Origin: Lachnospiraceae bacterium
GTDB lineage: Bacteria; Bacillota; Clostridia; Lachnospirales; Lachnospiraceae
DNA: 37,598 nt
NCBI GenBank assembly: GCA_011959105.1
Contig: BLLU01000007.1
Location: 1-37,598, forward strand
Direction of reading: 5' to 3'
A program made the position numbers and the translations under genes. This document shows, piece by piece, positions 8,049 to 15,664 of this stretch; positions within the stretch are counted from its first letter, which is position 1, and each line of letters begins with the position of its first letter. Under the pieces are notes generated by a model. That model saw nothing but the letters and a program-made list of their open reading frames with translations, had not been told where the DNA came from and searched no databases.

Positions 8049-9500
8049 TTATATGATACTCTCCCCCCGCAGCAGCTTGGAAATGCCGTTGGCGCCAAAC
8101 AGCAGGATCACGCTGATCACAGATTTCAGCATGCCCACCGCCGTGGTCAGCGGAATGGAGCCTTTTCCTATACCCAACTTATATACATACAGATCCAACA
8201 CCATGATGGAAGAGGTATTGGTGGCATTCTCGAACACCAGATACTGTTCCATGCCGTTGCTCAGTATGTTGGCCACGGACATCAGCAGCAGCACGAAGAA
8301 AGTGGGGAGCAGGCCGGGCACCGTGATGTGCCACATCCGCTGGAATCTTCCCGCGCCGTCCACGGTGGCAGCCTCATATAACTGCTGGTCGATGCCGGAG
8401 ATGGCGGCTATATATATGATGGCGCTCCATCCGATGCCCTTCCAGGTGCCCCATGCCCACATCTTAATCCACATGTGGTCACCGTTCATCAACAGATTTC
8501 TGCCCTCGTCCCAGATACCCATGTTGACAAACATGCTGCTCAGGAATCCGTCAGTGGAAAAGATACAGAATGCGATGGCATATACCAGAACCCAGCTTAT
8601 AAAATTGGGAACCGTGGTGAAAGTCTGCACAAACCTGCGGAATCTCAGGTTTTTCATTTCACATAGGAAGATTGCGAACACCATGGGCATCCAGCTGGTC
8701 AGTATACCGATGCCGCTCATGGCCAGGGTGTTCTTCATGGTATTGGCAATGTCCCTGACCGTTGCCTTGTTCTTTACCAGTTCCTGAAACCATTTAAATC
8801 CTACAAACTTTTCCATGGACAGTGTATCACCGGCCTTGTAATCAAAGAAGGCATAACGCCAGCCCGTGAGCGGCAGATAGGCAAACACTGTAATCAGAGC
8901 GATAAAGGGCAAAAACAACAGGAACAGTTTGTATTTGGACTCCATGGCAAACTTTTTCTCGGTGGTGCTCCCGGCCAACAGTGCGATCTGTGCCAGAGCC
9001 AGCACCAGCACCATGCCAAAGATAATCACAGCAGGCCAGAAGCCGGAGGCAAACATGGGCTCCACCCGGTCCGGCTTGCTGGTCTGGGACAACTGCCCAT
9101 AGGCCATATAAGTACCCGCCATACCGGCCAGTTCCGCCACGCATCCGATCACCGAAATCAGGTTGCCCAGCTTCTTCAGCTTATGATTGCCCAGAGACAT
9201 ACATCCGCTGGCAATATTGGCGGCGATGCCAAGGCAGATCACCAGTGCGGATCCATACAGAATCCGCAGGGAGGACTCCATCACCCACTCTTTTTTCAGC
9301 GCACGTCCAAACTCCGCTGTCAGGGCGGAATAGGAAATACCCGATGTGAATAAGGACAGATTCCTGTTGATCATGCCGCTGATACGCACCGGATTTAAGG
9401 CGGGAATAAAAAGAAAGATCACCGATATCAGGATTGCGATCCGAAACGGATAATAAAGTTTATCCGAAATGGTTTCCTGCTTTGTCTTTGCTTTTTTCAT
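8049..9500 (-). CDS. ABC transporter permease (LplB-like) with N-terminal four-helix extension
   Basis: The C-terminal portion, from about residue 190 to the end, is a normal LplB-type permease of about 290 residues. It starts at LFLLFLPFIALITVFAYLPL and carries the EAA motif YEAATVDGAGRFQR followed by ITVPGLLP. The protein is 483 residues long because of an N-terminal extension of about 185 residues with roughly four hydrophobic segments, not present in standard LplB proteins. This gene is first in the importer operon and has a sigma-A-like promoter 39-67 nt upstream. AGAAAGGA is placed 10 nt before the ATG. The permease call is firm; the function of the extension is unknown. Confidence 0.9.
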   Translation of the reverse strand: MKKAKTKQETISDKLYYPFRIAILISVIFLFIPALNPVRISGMINRNLSLFTSGISYSALTAEFGRALKKEWVMESSLRILYGSALVICLGIAANIASGCMSLGNHKLKKLGNLISVIGCVAELAGMAGTYMAYGQLSQTSKPDRVEPMFASGFWPAVIIFGMVLVLALAQIALLAGSTTEKKFAMESKYKLFLLFLPFIALITVFAYLPLTGWRYAFFDYKAGDTLSMEKFVGFKWFQELVKNKATVRDIANTMKNTLAMSGIGILTSWMPMVFAIFLCEMKNLRFRRFVQTFTTVPNFISWVLVYAIAFCIFSTDGFLSSMFVNMGIWDEGRNLLMNGDHMWIKMWAWGTWKGIGWSAIIYIAAISGIDQQLYEAATVDGAGRFQRMWHITVPGLLPTFFVLLLMSVANILSNGMEQYLVFENATNTSSIMVLDLYVYKLGIGKGSIPLTTAVGMLKSVISVILLFGANGISKLLRGESII

Positions 9501-9538
9501 CTTGACTCGTCCTTTCTTCTCAGATAGCTTATATATTA

Positions 9539-9567
9539 AAAATATACTCTCTTTTGGGGTTTGTCAA
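9539..9567 (-). promoter_or_regulatory. Promoter of the ABC importer operon
   Basis: On the minus strand TTGACA (9567-9562) lies 17 nt from TATTTT (9544-9539); a TATATT hexamer at 15-nt spacing is the alternative -10. It is the only good promoter match upstream of the first permease gene. No clear operator palindrome is visible beside it. Confidence 0.65.
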
Positions 9568-9670
9568 GCCAATTATGCAGATTGTTGAATAGAAAACGAT
9601 TTAGATTTGTATTTTATAGATATATTGCTTATCATTTTGGGCTATTTACTAAATGAAGAATGATTAAATC

Positions 9671-9718
9671 AATAAAACAGGGTATCGCTTTATGCAGAAT
9701 TTCTTATAAGCGATACCC
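9671..9718 (-). terminator. Rho-independent terminator of the sensor-kinase operon
   Basis: GGGTATCGCTT (9680-9690) and AAGCGATACCC (9708-9718) form an 11-bp stem. On the minus strand it is followed by TGTTTTATT. It separates the two-component operon from the ABC importer operon. Confidence 0.75.
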
Positions 9719-9750
9719 CTTATAGTATAATTTGTCTTTTTATCTTCAGG

Positions 9751-9778
9751 GCCGGCGGATGAGCAGCATCCGGCCGGC
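9751..9778. repeat. GC-rich inverted repeat 3' of the sensor kinase gene
   Basis: GCCGGCGGATG (9751-9761) can pair with CATCCGGCCGGC (9767-9778) with one bulge. No U-run follows in either direction. It probably protects or shapes the 3' end of the kinase transcript ahead of the terminator at 9671-9718. Confidence 0.45.
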
Positions 9779-9829
9779 AGTATCTGTATAAACCCCGAAA
9801 ACGGTTGCGCCCCGGCGATACAATGCATA

Positions 9830-11146
9830 TCACTGGGGCAGAGGCAGCAGCAGCTTTACTTGGAAACATCCGTTCTCCTGGCGGATCAGACATTGGCCGG
9901 CGTACTTCTCCACTGCTTTTTTGATATTCCTGATCCCAAAGCCGTGCAGAAAGTCGTCTTTTTTGGAAGTCCTGTCAATATCTGCCTCTTCCGGCACACA
10001 ATTGTTTTCCAGTACAACGGACAGCATATCCCTCACGCGCTCCGCTTTCACCGTGATCAGCCGCTGCTCCGGGGGGAGTTTCAGACTTGCCTCCAGAGCA
10101 TTGTCCAGCGCATTACCGAAGATCGTACTGATATCCATCAGTTCCATAAATCCCCCCTGCTCGAAATGAACCGCGGCAGAAAAATCCACCTGGTTTTCCT
10201 TGGCCTGCCGAGCCTTGTCCCGGAGAATAATATCCAGAAAATCGTTCCCCGTATGTACATAGTCCTCATACCCGGCAATCTGCCGGCGCAGATCCGCCGC
10301 CATCTCCCTGGCCTCCCGGCTGTCCTGTTTCTCCAACAGCAGCAGATGGTTCTTCATGTCATGATACAGGCTTCTCACCTTCTCCTCCGCCTTCAGCTTT
10401 TCCTCGTAATAGGCGAATTGTTGAGAAAGCCGCTGTGCCTCCCGGGCCATCTGCTCCGATTGGCTCATATAGGCAACAAGAGAGACGCCTACCAAAGCCC
10501 CCAGTATGATCACCACAAAAAGCGGATACACAACATAATTAGCCTGATTGACAAAAAGGATGGTGGTAAAAACCGCAATCGTGGAAACCAGCATCATAAT
10601 GTCCGCAATCAGCCAGGTTCTCCTCTCGATCTCCACAGAGGCAATCTGCCGTTTCTTCCTTCTCATAAAAAGCAAAACGCCCATCCAGAACAGTACCTGG
10701 GTCGTTTCGGACAGAAAGTAAAACACCCAATTCATCAGTAAAATCTCCGAACTCCAGTTGATCAGGCGGTCCGCCTGATCATAGAAAGGATTGGGCGCAT
10801 GGCTGAAGGCAAAGAACAAATCGCCGGACACATTGTACTGTAAAAAATTGACCGCCACAATCATGGGATAGAAGATGAGTACGGCCGCCAGTTTTTTCTC
10901 CCATTTGCCCGAATAAAAGACAAATATACACAGGCCGAAGCCCAGCAGTCCCAGGGAAATATTCCATGGATCATCCAGATAAATCGGCAGTGCAATGATA
11001 AACCAATAGGGCAGCAGCACCAACAGTCTGGGAATCCAGTGCTTTCTCAGAGGAACAAAAGCAGCTATGGCGAAATATGCCAGAAGGATATGGGCCGTTC
11101 CCTGTACATAGTTAAACTTGTCCAGAAATCCGATTATTTCCTCCAT
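9830..11146 (-). CDS. Sensor histidine kinase, GHKL/AgrC-like
   Basis: The 438-residue protein has about six N-terminal membrane helices (residues 20-225), then a cytosolic kinase module. The phosphoacceptor box is LYHDMKNHLL with His262. The N-box is NALDNALEAS (345-354) and the G-box is HGFGIRNIKKAVEKYAG near 400. This architecture fits AgrC/ComD-type peptide-sensing kinases of the HPK10 class. The longer frame begins at TTG 11167. The ATG at 11146 is preceded by GGGGGGAGA at good spacing and was chosen. It follows its response-regulator gene by 37 nt. No autoinducer-processing gene is adjacent. The neighbouring ABC importer or FNT channel could be targets, but this is inference. Confidence 0.9.
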   Translation of the reverse strand: MEEIIGFLDKFNYVQGTAHILLAYFAIAAFVPLRKHWIPRLLVLLPYWFIIALPIYLDDPWNISLGLLGFGLCIFVFYSGKWEKKLAAVLIFYPMIVAVNFLQYNVSGDLFFAFSHAPNPFYDQADRLINWSSEILLMNWVFYFLSETTQVLFWMGVLLFMRRKKRQIASVEIERRTWLIADIMMLVSTIAVFTTILFVNQANYVVYPLFVVIILGALVGVSLVAYMSQSEQMAREAQRLSQQFAYYEEKLKAEEKVRSLYHDMKNHLLLLEKQDSREAREMAADLRRQIAGYEDYVHTGNDFLDIILRDKARQAKENQVDFSAAVHFEQGGFMELMDISTIFGNALDNALEASLKLPPEQRLITVKAERVRDMLSVVLENNCVPEEADIDRTSKKDDFLHGFGIRNIKKAVEKYAGQCLIRQENGCFQVKLLLPLPQ

Positions 11147-11183
11147 TCCAATCTCTCCCCCCAGCAAACCACAAAATGCTTCC

Positions 11184-11894
11184 TCACAATCTATCCCCCC
11201 AATAGTCGGTCAGCTTTTCCATCACCATCTTACGTTTCGGCTGACTGATGGGTATGATCTCCCCGTCCGTCAGCGTAATCTCCAGCTTTCCCACCCGTTT
11301 CACAAAAAACGGATTCACCAGGTAACCGGAATGGCAGCGGATGAAATGAGCGTCCTTAAGTTCCTCCTCCAGCTCTTTCATCTTCTTGTAGGAAATGATC
11401 TCCCCTCCGTCCGTATGCATCTTTACATTTCTGTTATAAGTCTCCAGATAACGAAGGCTGCACAGATCCACACGGTGACGTCCGTCCTCGTTGGTCACCA
11501 GGATATACTTTTTGTCTTCCCGCCTGCAGGTCTCCAGCCATCGGTCCAGTTCCCGCTTCAGGCGCACATATTTTATGGGTTTGACGACATAGTTTACCGC
11601 CTGGTATTCATAACCCGCCAGTGCGTACTTAGTCAAAGAAGTCAGGAAGATTATGCCCACCTTCCCGTCTCTCTCCCGGATCCGCTTCGCCGCCTCCAGG
11701 CCGTTCATCACATCCATTTGGATATCCAGAAAAATCAGATCCAATTCCATCTTTTCACTGTCGATCAATTCCCTGCCGTTTTGAAACAGGGTGGTACGGA
11801 TCTCCGTGCCGGTCTCCCGGGCATACTGCCCGATCATTTCCTCAAGTTCCATGGCAAAAGCCTGTTCATCATCGCAAATTCCGATATTGTACAT
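11184..11894 (-). CDS. LytTR-family response regulator (AgrA-like)
   Basis: The 236-residue protein has an intact receiver domain, with acidic pair Asp8-Asp9, phosphoacceptor Asp57 in FLDIQM, Thr85 and the conserved KP pair at Lys105. A LytTR DNA-binding domain follows from about residue 130 to 230, ending with the characteristic FIRCHSGYLVNPFFV segment. LytTR proteins bind pairs of short direct repeats upstream of promoters. GAGAGGG lies 6 nt before the ATG. It is the first gene of the operon with the sensor kinase. A weak promoter (TATGAT at 11917-11912) may lie just upstream. Confidence 0.93.
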   Translation of the reverse strand: MYNIGICDDEQAFAMELEEMIGQYARETGTEIRTTLFQNGRELIDSEKMELDLIFLDIQMDVMNGLEAAKRIRERDGKVGIIFLTSLTKYALAGYEYQAVNYVVKPIKYVRLKRELDRWLETCRREDKKYILVTNEDGRHRVDLCSLRYLETYNRNVKMHTDGGEIISYKKMKELEEELKDAHFIRCHSGYLVNPFFVKRVGKLEITLTDGEIIPISQPKRKMVMEKLTDYWGDRL

Positions 11895-11964
11895 GGCAAT
11901 CCCTCTCGCATATCATATGTTTTGCGCAGCCCCTGTTCCGGCAGGTTCGTTCCGCCCGACAGAG

Positions 11965-12004
11965 AACCAACAGAAGGGAGCCTGAAATACTGCTCTCAGG
12001 CTCC
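11965..12004 (-). terminator. Terminator hairpin after the FNT channel gene
   Basis: On the minus strand GGAGCCTGA (12004-11996) pairs with TCAGGCTCC (11985-11977) in a 9-bp stem. The tail CTTCTGTTGG is only moderately U-rich, so termination strength is uncertain. Confidence 0.55.
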
Positions 12005-12032
12005 GCTTCCCATGGCATATATAAACATGTCT

Positions 12033-12878
12033 TTAATACTCTTCCGCGATATCCAGTTCTTCCTGTTCCTCCTCCTTGGATACAGGACTCAGCGGCGTGT
12101 GCCGCAGATAGCCCAGCCAGTAGCCGCAGCCCACGATACCCGCGCCGCCGATCACATTGCCCAGGGTCACGGGGATGATGCAGTTGGTGAAAAAGCGGGC
12201 CAGCGTCAGACCTTCGGCCGCAATCCCGTACTCCCGGGAGGCCAGCAGCGCCGCCGTACCGAAATACATATCGGCTATGCTGTGCTCAAACCCGCACAGC
12301 ACAAACAGCATAATGGGCCAGAAGCTGGCCATCAGTTTGCCGGAGATATCCTTGGCTCCAAAAGACATCCATACCGCGATACACACCAGCACATTACACA
12401 GGATTCCCCGGACCAGGCCCTCAGAAAAACTGAGATTGCATCTGGATGCCCCCGCCGCCACAATGCTGCCCGCCAGGTCACCGTTGAACAGGTCGGGAGT
12501 ATGCCCGCAGACCACGCCAAAGGCCACCAGTGCGGCTCCCAGGAAATTGCCGGTAAAGACAAAAAACCAGTTCTTCAGCATCTTGTAAACCGGAATCTTC
12601 TTCTCCAGAACGGCCAGTATGATCAGCGTATTGCCTGTAAACAGTTCGCTTCCGGCCACCAGTACCATGGCCATGCCCGCCGGAAACACCACCGCCCCCA
12701 ACAGCTTTGCCAATGAGGGATTGGCAACGGTGGAAGACGCCGTAGTGGACCCGATCCCCGCGAAACCGATAAAAATTCCGGCAAACATGCCGAGAATAAT
12801 CATTTTGAAGGCGGACAGATGGGTTTTATGTATGCTGACGTCCACATAGGTTCTGGCGATCTCTAAGGGTGAATGCAT
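12033..12878 (-). CDS. Formate/nitrite transporter (FNT) family channel
   Basis: The 281-residue membrane protein has six membrane segments and the FNT hallmarks. The omega-loop region AGSELFTGNT carries the threonine that faces the central histidine, and CGFEHSIADMYF carries the conserved pore His. FNT pentamers move formate, nitrite or hydrosulfide as weak acids. In a fermentative anaerobe formate is the likeliest substrate, but paralogue specificity cannot be decided here. The long frame starts at 12929, but AGGAGG lies 8 nt before the ATG at 12878, which marks the start. The gene stands alone behind a good promoter with a leader of about 180 nt. An acidic C-terminal tail is visible. Confidence 0.93.
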   Translation of the reverse strand: MHSPLEIARTYVDVSIHKTHLSAFKMIILGMFAGIFIGFAGIGSTTASSTVANPSLAKLLGAVVFPAGMAMVLVAGSELFTGNTLIILAVLEKKIPVYKMLKNWFFVFTGNFLGAALVAFGVVCGHTPDLFNGDLAGSIVAAGASRCNLSFSEGLVRGILCNVLVCIAVWMSFGAKDISGKLMASFWPIMLFVLCGFEHSIADMYFGTAALLASREYGIAAEGLTLARFFTNCIIPVTLGNVIGGAGIVGCGYWLGYLRHTPLSPVSKEEEQEELDIAEEY

Positions 12879-13066
12879 AGGCAATACCTCCTGAATATGT
12901 GTTCCGCAGACTCCCCGCCGACGCGGCATGCCGGAGAAAAACGGTGCTCCGGCCGCTTAGACGTTCGAATCCCGATACATGCGCTGTGGGAAAATCTGCC
13001 GCTCTGTGACATTTCCCAGTCGTATAGAATGCCGCAGTCCATGATCTGCCGCATAATGATATAGAT

Positions 13067-13095
13067 ATTATATGTGAATCCCGGAAATTTAGCAA
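13067..13095 (-). promoter_or_regulatory. Promoter of the FNT channel gene
   Basis: On the minus strand TTGCTA (13095-13090) and a perfect TATAAT (13072-13067) are 17 nt apart. Transcription would start near 13060, leaving a leader of about 180 nt. The leader contains a CCGGAG/CTCCGG hairpin (12931-12952). Confidence 0.75.
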
Positions 13096-13116
13096 TACTT
13101 TCTTACGCAAATACGC

Positions 13117-13150
13117 AGGCCATGACATTTACCACGCAATGTCATGGCCT
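13117..13150. repeat. Perfect 13-bp inverted repeat overlapping the CmpB-family stop codon
   Basis: AGGCCATGACATT (13117-13129) and AATGTCATGGCCT (13138-13150) are perfect complements around an 8-nt loop. The repeat includes the last codons and stop of the 13129-13680 gene. No U-run follows on either strand, so it may be a 3'-end stabilising hairpin or a protein-binding site rather than a classic terminator. It is also just upstream of the FNT promoter. Confidence 0.65.
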
Positions 13151-13680
13151 GTGTGGGGTCTTACCGCACAATAGGTAATATCCAGTATAAACACCGCCAG
13201 CAGCACGCCGCACAGGGCCAGCCGCCAGCCGGGTTTGATCCGATGGTACAACTTCATATAACTGGGCAGCAGATAGCAGTTGAGCAGCATGCCCCCCAAA
13301 CCAAAACAGACCGCCCCCAGCAGGCAGATGCGCCCGTTCAGATTCAGGAAATATCCGCTGTAATCCCACCAGCGCATGCCCCATTTCCACTCCAGCAGGA
13401 GGCTGGCGCCATACTCCAGCACGGAACAGAGCAATGCCGACAGCAGGAATGTGACAAAGGGCCTTCGGTGCAGCCCCTGAAGCAGAAACCAGAGCACCAG
13501 GCCGCCCACCCCATAGATGGGCAGATAGGGACCATAGTACACCCCTCTGTTGACCAGAGTCTGCCTTGTCACCAGATAGATTGCTGCCTCCCACAGCCAG
13601 CCTGCAAAGGCCAGCAGGAAAAACAACAGCACATAAAAGTCAAATTTTCTCGCGTTTCCTTTATTTTGTTTCCTGTCCAT
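13129..13680 (-). CDS. CmpB-family putative ABC-transporter membrane protein (PF06541)
   Basis: The 183-residue protein has about five hydrophobic helices. It carries the family's motifs: GWLWEAAIY near residue 30, NRGVYYGPYLPIYGVGG (44-60), EWKWGMRWWDYSGYFLNLNGRICL near 100 (split here as EWKWG, WDYS and NGRICL) and a final GG-containing helix. The family is named for putative ABC permeases, but no ATPase is nearby and the function is unknown. No clear Shine-Dalgarno sequence precedes the ATG; only 47 nt separate it from the upstream split-barrel gene, so translation may be coupled. The start is therefore less certain than the family call. Confidence 0.85.
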   Translation of the reverse strand: MDRKQNKGNARKFDFYVLLFFLLAFAGWLWEAAIYLVTRQTLVNRGVYYGPYLPIYGVGGLVLWFLLQGLHRRPFVTFLLSALLCSVLEYGASLLLEWKWGMRWWDYSGYFLNLNGRICLLGAVCFGLGGMLLNCYLLPSYMKLYHRIKPGWRLALCGVLLAVFILDITYCAVRPHTGHDIAW

Positions 13681-13727
13681 GGAATTAGGATACCCATTAA
13701 GAGCAAGATAATCCCTCTGTGCATAAC

Positions 13728-14156
13728 CTATCTGCTAAAATCAATGTCATATCTTCTCCCTTGGGAAAACAGCACGCCGTCCGTCAGACGGATACACAGA
13801 ATGCAGGTATTTTCGTCCTCAAAATTATTATGCCCATTGTCAATCCAGGCCGCAAAGGCTTTCCGCAGTTTCCCGGCAATCTCCCCGTTTTCCGGTTTTC
13901 CAAAATAGCCCAGATTAACACCCTCCCCATGGGCAGAAAACCAGTCTCCGCAGACACCCACCCTGGGATTTTGAGCAATCTGCCGCATCTTGGCCGAAAG
14001 GCCATAGGTAATCACATAAAACGCGCCGTCCTCATAGTAACCGTCAACCTTACGCACACTGGGCCTGTCCCCTTCCTGGGTAGCCAGGGCGATCACCGTG
14101 TCCTGCCCAAACCTTTCTGTCAAAATCGCTGCCACTTCATGGGTAAGTTTCTCCAT
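13728..14156 (-). CDS. Pyridoxamine 5'-phosphate oxidase-like split-barrel protein
   Basis: The 142-residue protein resembles small FMN- or F420-type split-barrel proteins of the PNPOx-like superfamily. It has a central stretch VIALATQEGDRPSVRKVDGYY followed by AFYVITYGLSAKMRQIAQNP and VGVCGDWFSAHGEGVNLG (each shown in part; key features are the Arg-Pro-x-Val-Arg strand and the later Lys-Met-Arg segment). A flavin redox function is typical but the substrate is unknown. An upstream ATG exists at 14171, but GGAGG sits 8 nt before the ATG at 14156. It lies 41 nt after a regulator gene whose own C-terminal half has the same fold. Confidence 0.87.
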   Translation of the reverse strand: MEKLTHEVAAILTERFGQDTVIALATQEGDRPSVRKVDGYYEDGAFYVITYGLSAKMRQIAQNPRVGVCGDWFSAHGEGVNLGYFGKPENGEIAGKLRKAFAAWIDNGHNNFEDENTCILCIRLTDGVLFSQGRRYDIDFSR

Positions 14157-14197
14157 TCCTTCATCCTCCATTTTAATACTGCCTGTTCTTTTTTTAA

Positions 14198-14797
14198 TCA
14201 GTATACTTCTGCCGCTTCCATATGTATCCTGTAGATTGCTAAAAACGCCCCCTGCTCTCCCACATATTTCTGTTCCAGAGAGGGGTACTCGGACAGAGCC
14301 AGTTCATGGCTGACACATGTGTCATCCTCCTGGGCATGGCCGCTGATCCGAATCCATTTTCCAGTGACGGAATTATAACTTGCCAACTCTACCCGGGAAT
14401 TCTTCTTCAAGTCAGAACAAACGCTTTTACGCCTGTCTGTGACAATATATAACGATTCTCCGTCCGAGCAGATCATACCCAGGGGCCTGAGTCTGGGACA
14501 TTGCGCCACTGATGTTGCCAGGAAAAAGCAGCCGCAGTCCCGGATAAACGCCGCACAGGCATCGGCCGAAATCCCCTCCTCCGTCTGTCTCTTTCCTTCC
14601 AGCACCTCACTGAGGAGAAAATCAATGCTGCAGGAAAACAGTCCTGCCAGCCGGATCAACTTCTCCGTCTCGGGAAATGCCTGGTCTACCTCCCAGCGGG
14701 ACACGGACTGCCGCGATACTCCCAGTATTTCCGCAAGCTGTTCCTGCGTTATATTTTTTCTCCTGCGAAGCATGGCTATCTTTTCGCCGGTCGTCAT
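14198..14797 (-). CDS. XRE-type regulator fused to PNPOx-like split barrel
   Basis: Residues 5-62 form a Cro/C1-type helix-turn-helix (KIAMLRRRKNITQEQLAEIL, then SRQSVSRWE). Residues 75-199 resemble a PNPOx-like split barrel with the strand RLRPLGMICSDGESLYIVTD. The combination suggests a transcription factor whose flavin-binding-type domain senses redox state or a small ligand; this is inference. GAGGAGG lies 6 nt before the ATG. It begins an operon with a free-standing split-barrel protein and a CmpB-family membrane protein. An inverted repeat at 14853-14875 between its promoter and start codon could be its own operator. Confidence 0.85.
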   Translation of the reverse strand: MTTGEKIAMLRRRKNITQEQLAEILGVSRQSVSRWEVDQAFPETEKLIRLAGLFSCSIDFLLSEVLEGKRQTEEGISADACAAFIRDCGCFFLATSVAQCPRLRPLGMICSDGESLYIVTDRRKSVCSDLKKNSRVELASYNSVTGKWIRISGHAQEDDTCVSHELALSEYPSLEQKYVGEQGAFLAIYRIHMEAAEVY

Positions 14798-14852
14798 CCC
14801 TGCCCTCCTCGGTCTTATCCGCCCCCGGATTATACGGAAGCTCCTCTGTCCC

Positions 14853-14875
14853 GCACAGACATTGCATCTCTGTGC
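14853..14875. promoter_or_regulatory. Inverted repeat, candidate operator of the XRE/split-barrel regulator
   Basis: GCACAGA (14853-14859) and TCTGTGC (14869-14875) are perfect complements separated by 9 nt. The repeat lies a few bases downstream of a perfect TATAAT on the minus strand (14889-14884) whose -35 (TTCCCG, 17-nt spacing) is poor. Its position is suited to autorepression. Confidence 0.5.
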
Positions 14876-14962
14876 ATAAATCGATTATACCCTGACGCGG
14901 CTCCTGCGGGAACCTCTTTTTACGTGCGTTATGCAACATTGTGATTGCGTCCCCTCCCAAGG

Positions 14963-15017
14963 CAAAACAGCAGAAGCGGCCAACACAGGCAGAATGCTTT
15001 CTACCCTGTTGTCCGCT
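14963..15017 (-). terminator. Terminator after rubrerythrin 1
   Basis: On the minus strand AGCGGACAACAGGGTAG (from 15017) can pair with the CTGCCTGTGTTGGCCGCT segment ending at 14975, with small mismatches. A TTCTGCTGTTTT tail follows. It ends the acyltransferase-rubrerythrin unit. Confidence 0.55.
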
Positions 15018-15034
15018 CACCGACAGTTCTTCCC

Positions 15035-15574
15035 TTAATAATTCTCCGCATATATCTCGAAGTAGGCCTGAGAATGGAGACATACCGGGCATACTTCCGG
15101 CGCGGCAGTGCCCACCACCACATGGCCGCAGTTGCGGCATACCCAGACTTTCACCTCGCTCTTCTCAAACACGGCGGCCGTCTCCACATTCTGGAGCAGG
15201 GCGCGGTATCGCTCCTCATGGTGCTTCTCCACGCCGGCCACCAGGCGGAATTTGGCCGCCAGTTCGGGAAATCCCTCCTTCTCCGCCGTCTTGGCAAACT
15301 CGTCATACATCTCGGTCCATTCGAAATTCTCGCCCTCCGCCGCCACGGTGAGATTGTGTTCGGTACTGCCGATATCCTGCAGCGCCTCCAGCCACAGCTT
15401 GGCATGTTCCTTCTCGTTGTCGGCGGTGACCTGGAACAGCGCGGCGATCTGCTCATAACCCTGTTTCCTGGCTGACGCCGCAAAATGCATATACTTTGTG
15501 TACGCCTGGGATTCCCCTGCAAAAGCCGCTTTTAAATTGTCCTCCGTCTGTGTGCCCGCATATTTGTTTTCCAT
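15035..15574 (-). CDS. rbr: Rubrerythrin (paralogue 1)
   Basis: The 179-residue protein has a ferritin-like di-iron domain with ligands including Glu21, the E54-x-x-H57 motif and E116-x-x-H119. A C-terminal rubredoxin domain has Cys146-x-x-Cys149 and Cys162-x-x-Cys165. Rubrerythrins reduce hydrogen peroxide in anaerobes using electrons passed through the rubredoxin iron. An in-frame ATG lies at 15601, but AGGAGG 8 nt before the ATG at 15574 and alignment with the second rubrerythrin at 16897-17436 fix the start. It is 90 nt downstream of the acyltransferase gene. Electron donor and regulation are not visible. Confidence 0.97.
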   Translation of the reverse strand: MENKYAGTQTEDNLKAAFAGESQAYTKYMHFAASARKQGYEQIAALFQVTADNEKEHAKLWLEALQDIGSTEHNLTVAAEGENFEWTEMYDEFAKTAEKEGFPELAAKFRLVAGVEKHHEERYRALLQNVETAAVFEKSEVKVWVCRNCGHVVVGTAAPEVCPVCLHSQAYFEIYAENY

Positions 15575-15664
15575 GTCTGCATCCTCCTGGTTTATTTTCA
15601 ACGATTAACGCCAAATACAGGATCAATATGCCCGAAAATAAACCATTTTATACCAGAACGGAAA

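Noticed and set aside
11118..12716. 532-codon plus-strand open frame
   Set aside because: It is antisense to the two-component pair and the FNT channel, has no ribosome binding site or domain, and has a His/Gln/Pro-rich composition typical of a shadow frame.
12963..12973. GTTCGAATCCC, resembling a tRNA T-loop
   Set aside because: The flanking bases do not form a T-stem, and no acceptor or anticodon arm can be drawn. It lies in the FNT leader and is probably coincidental.
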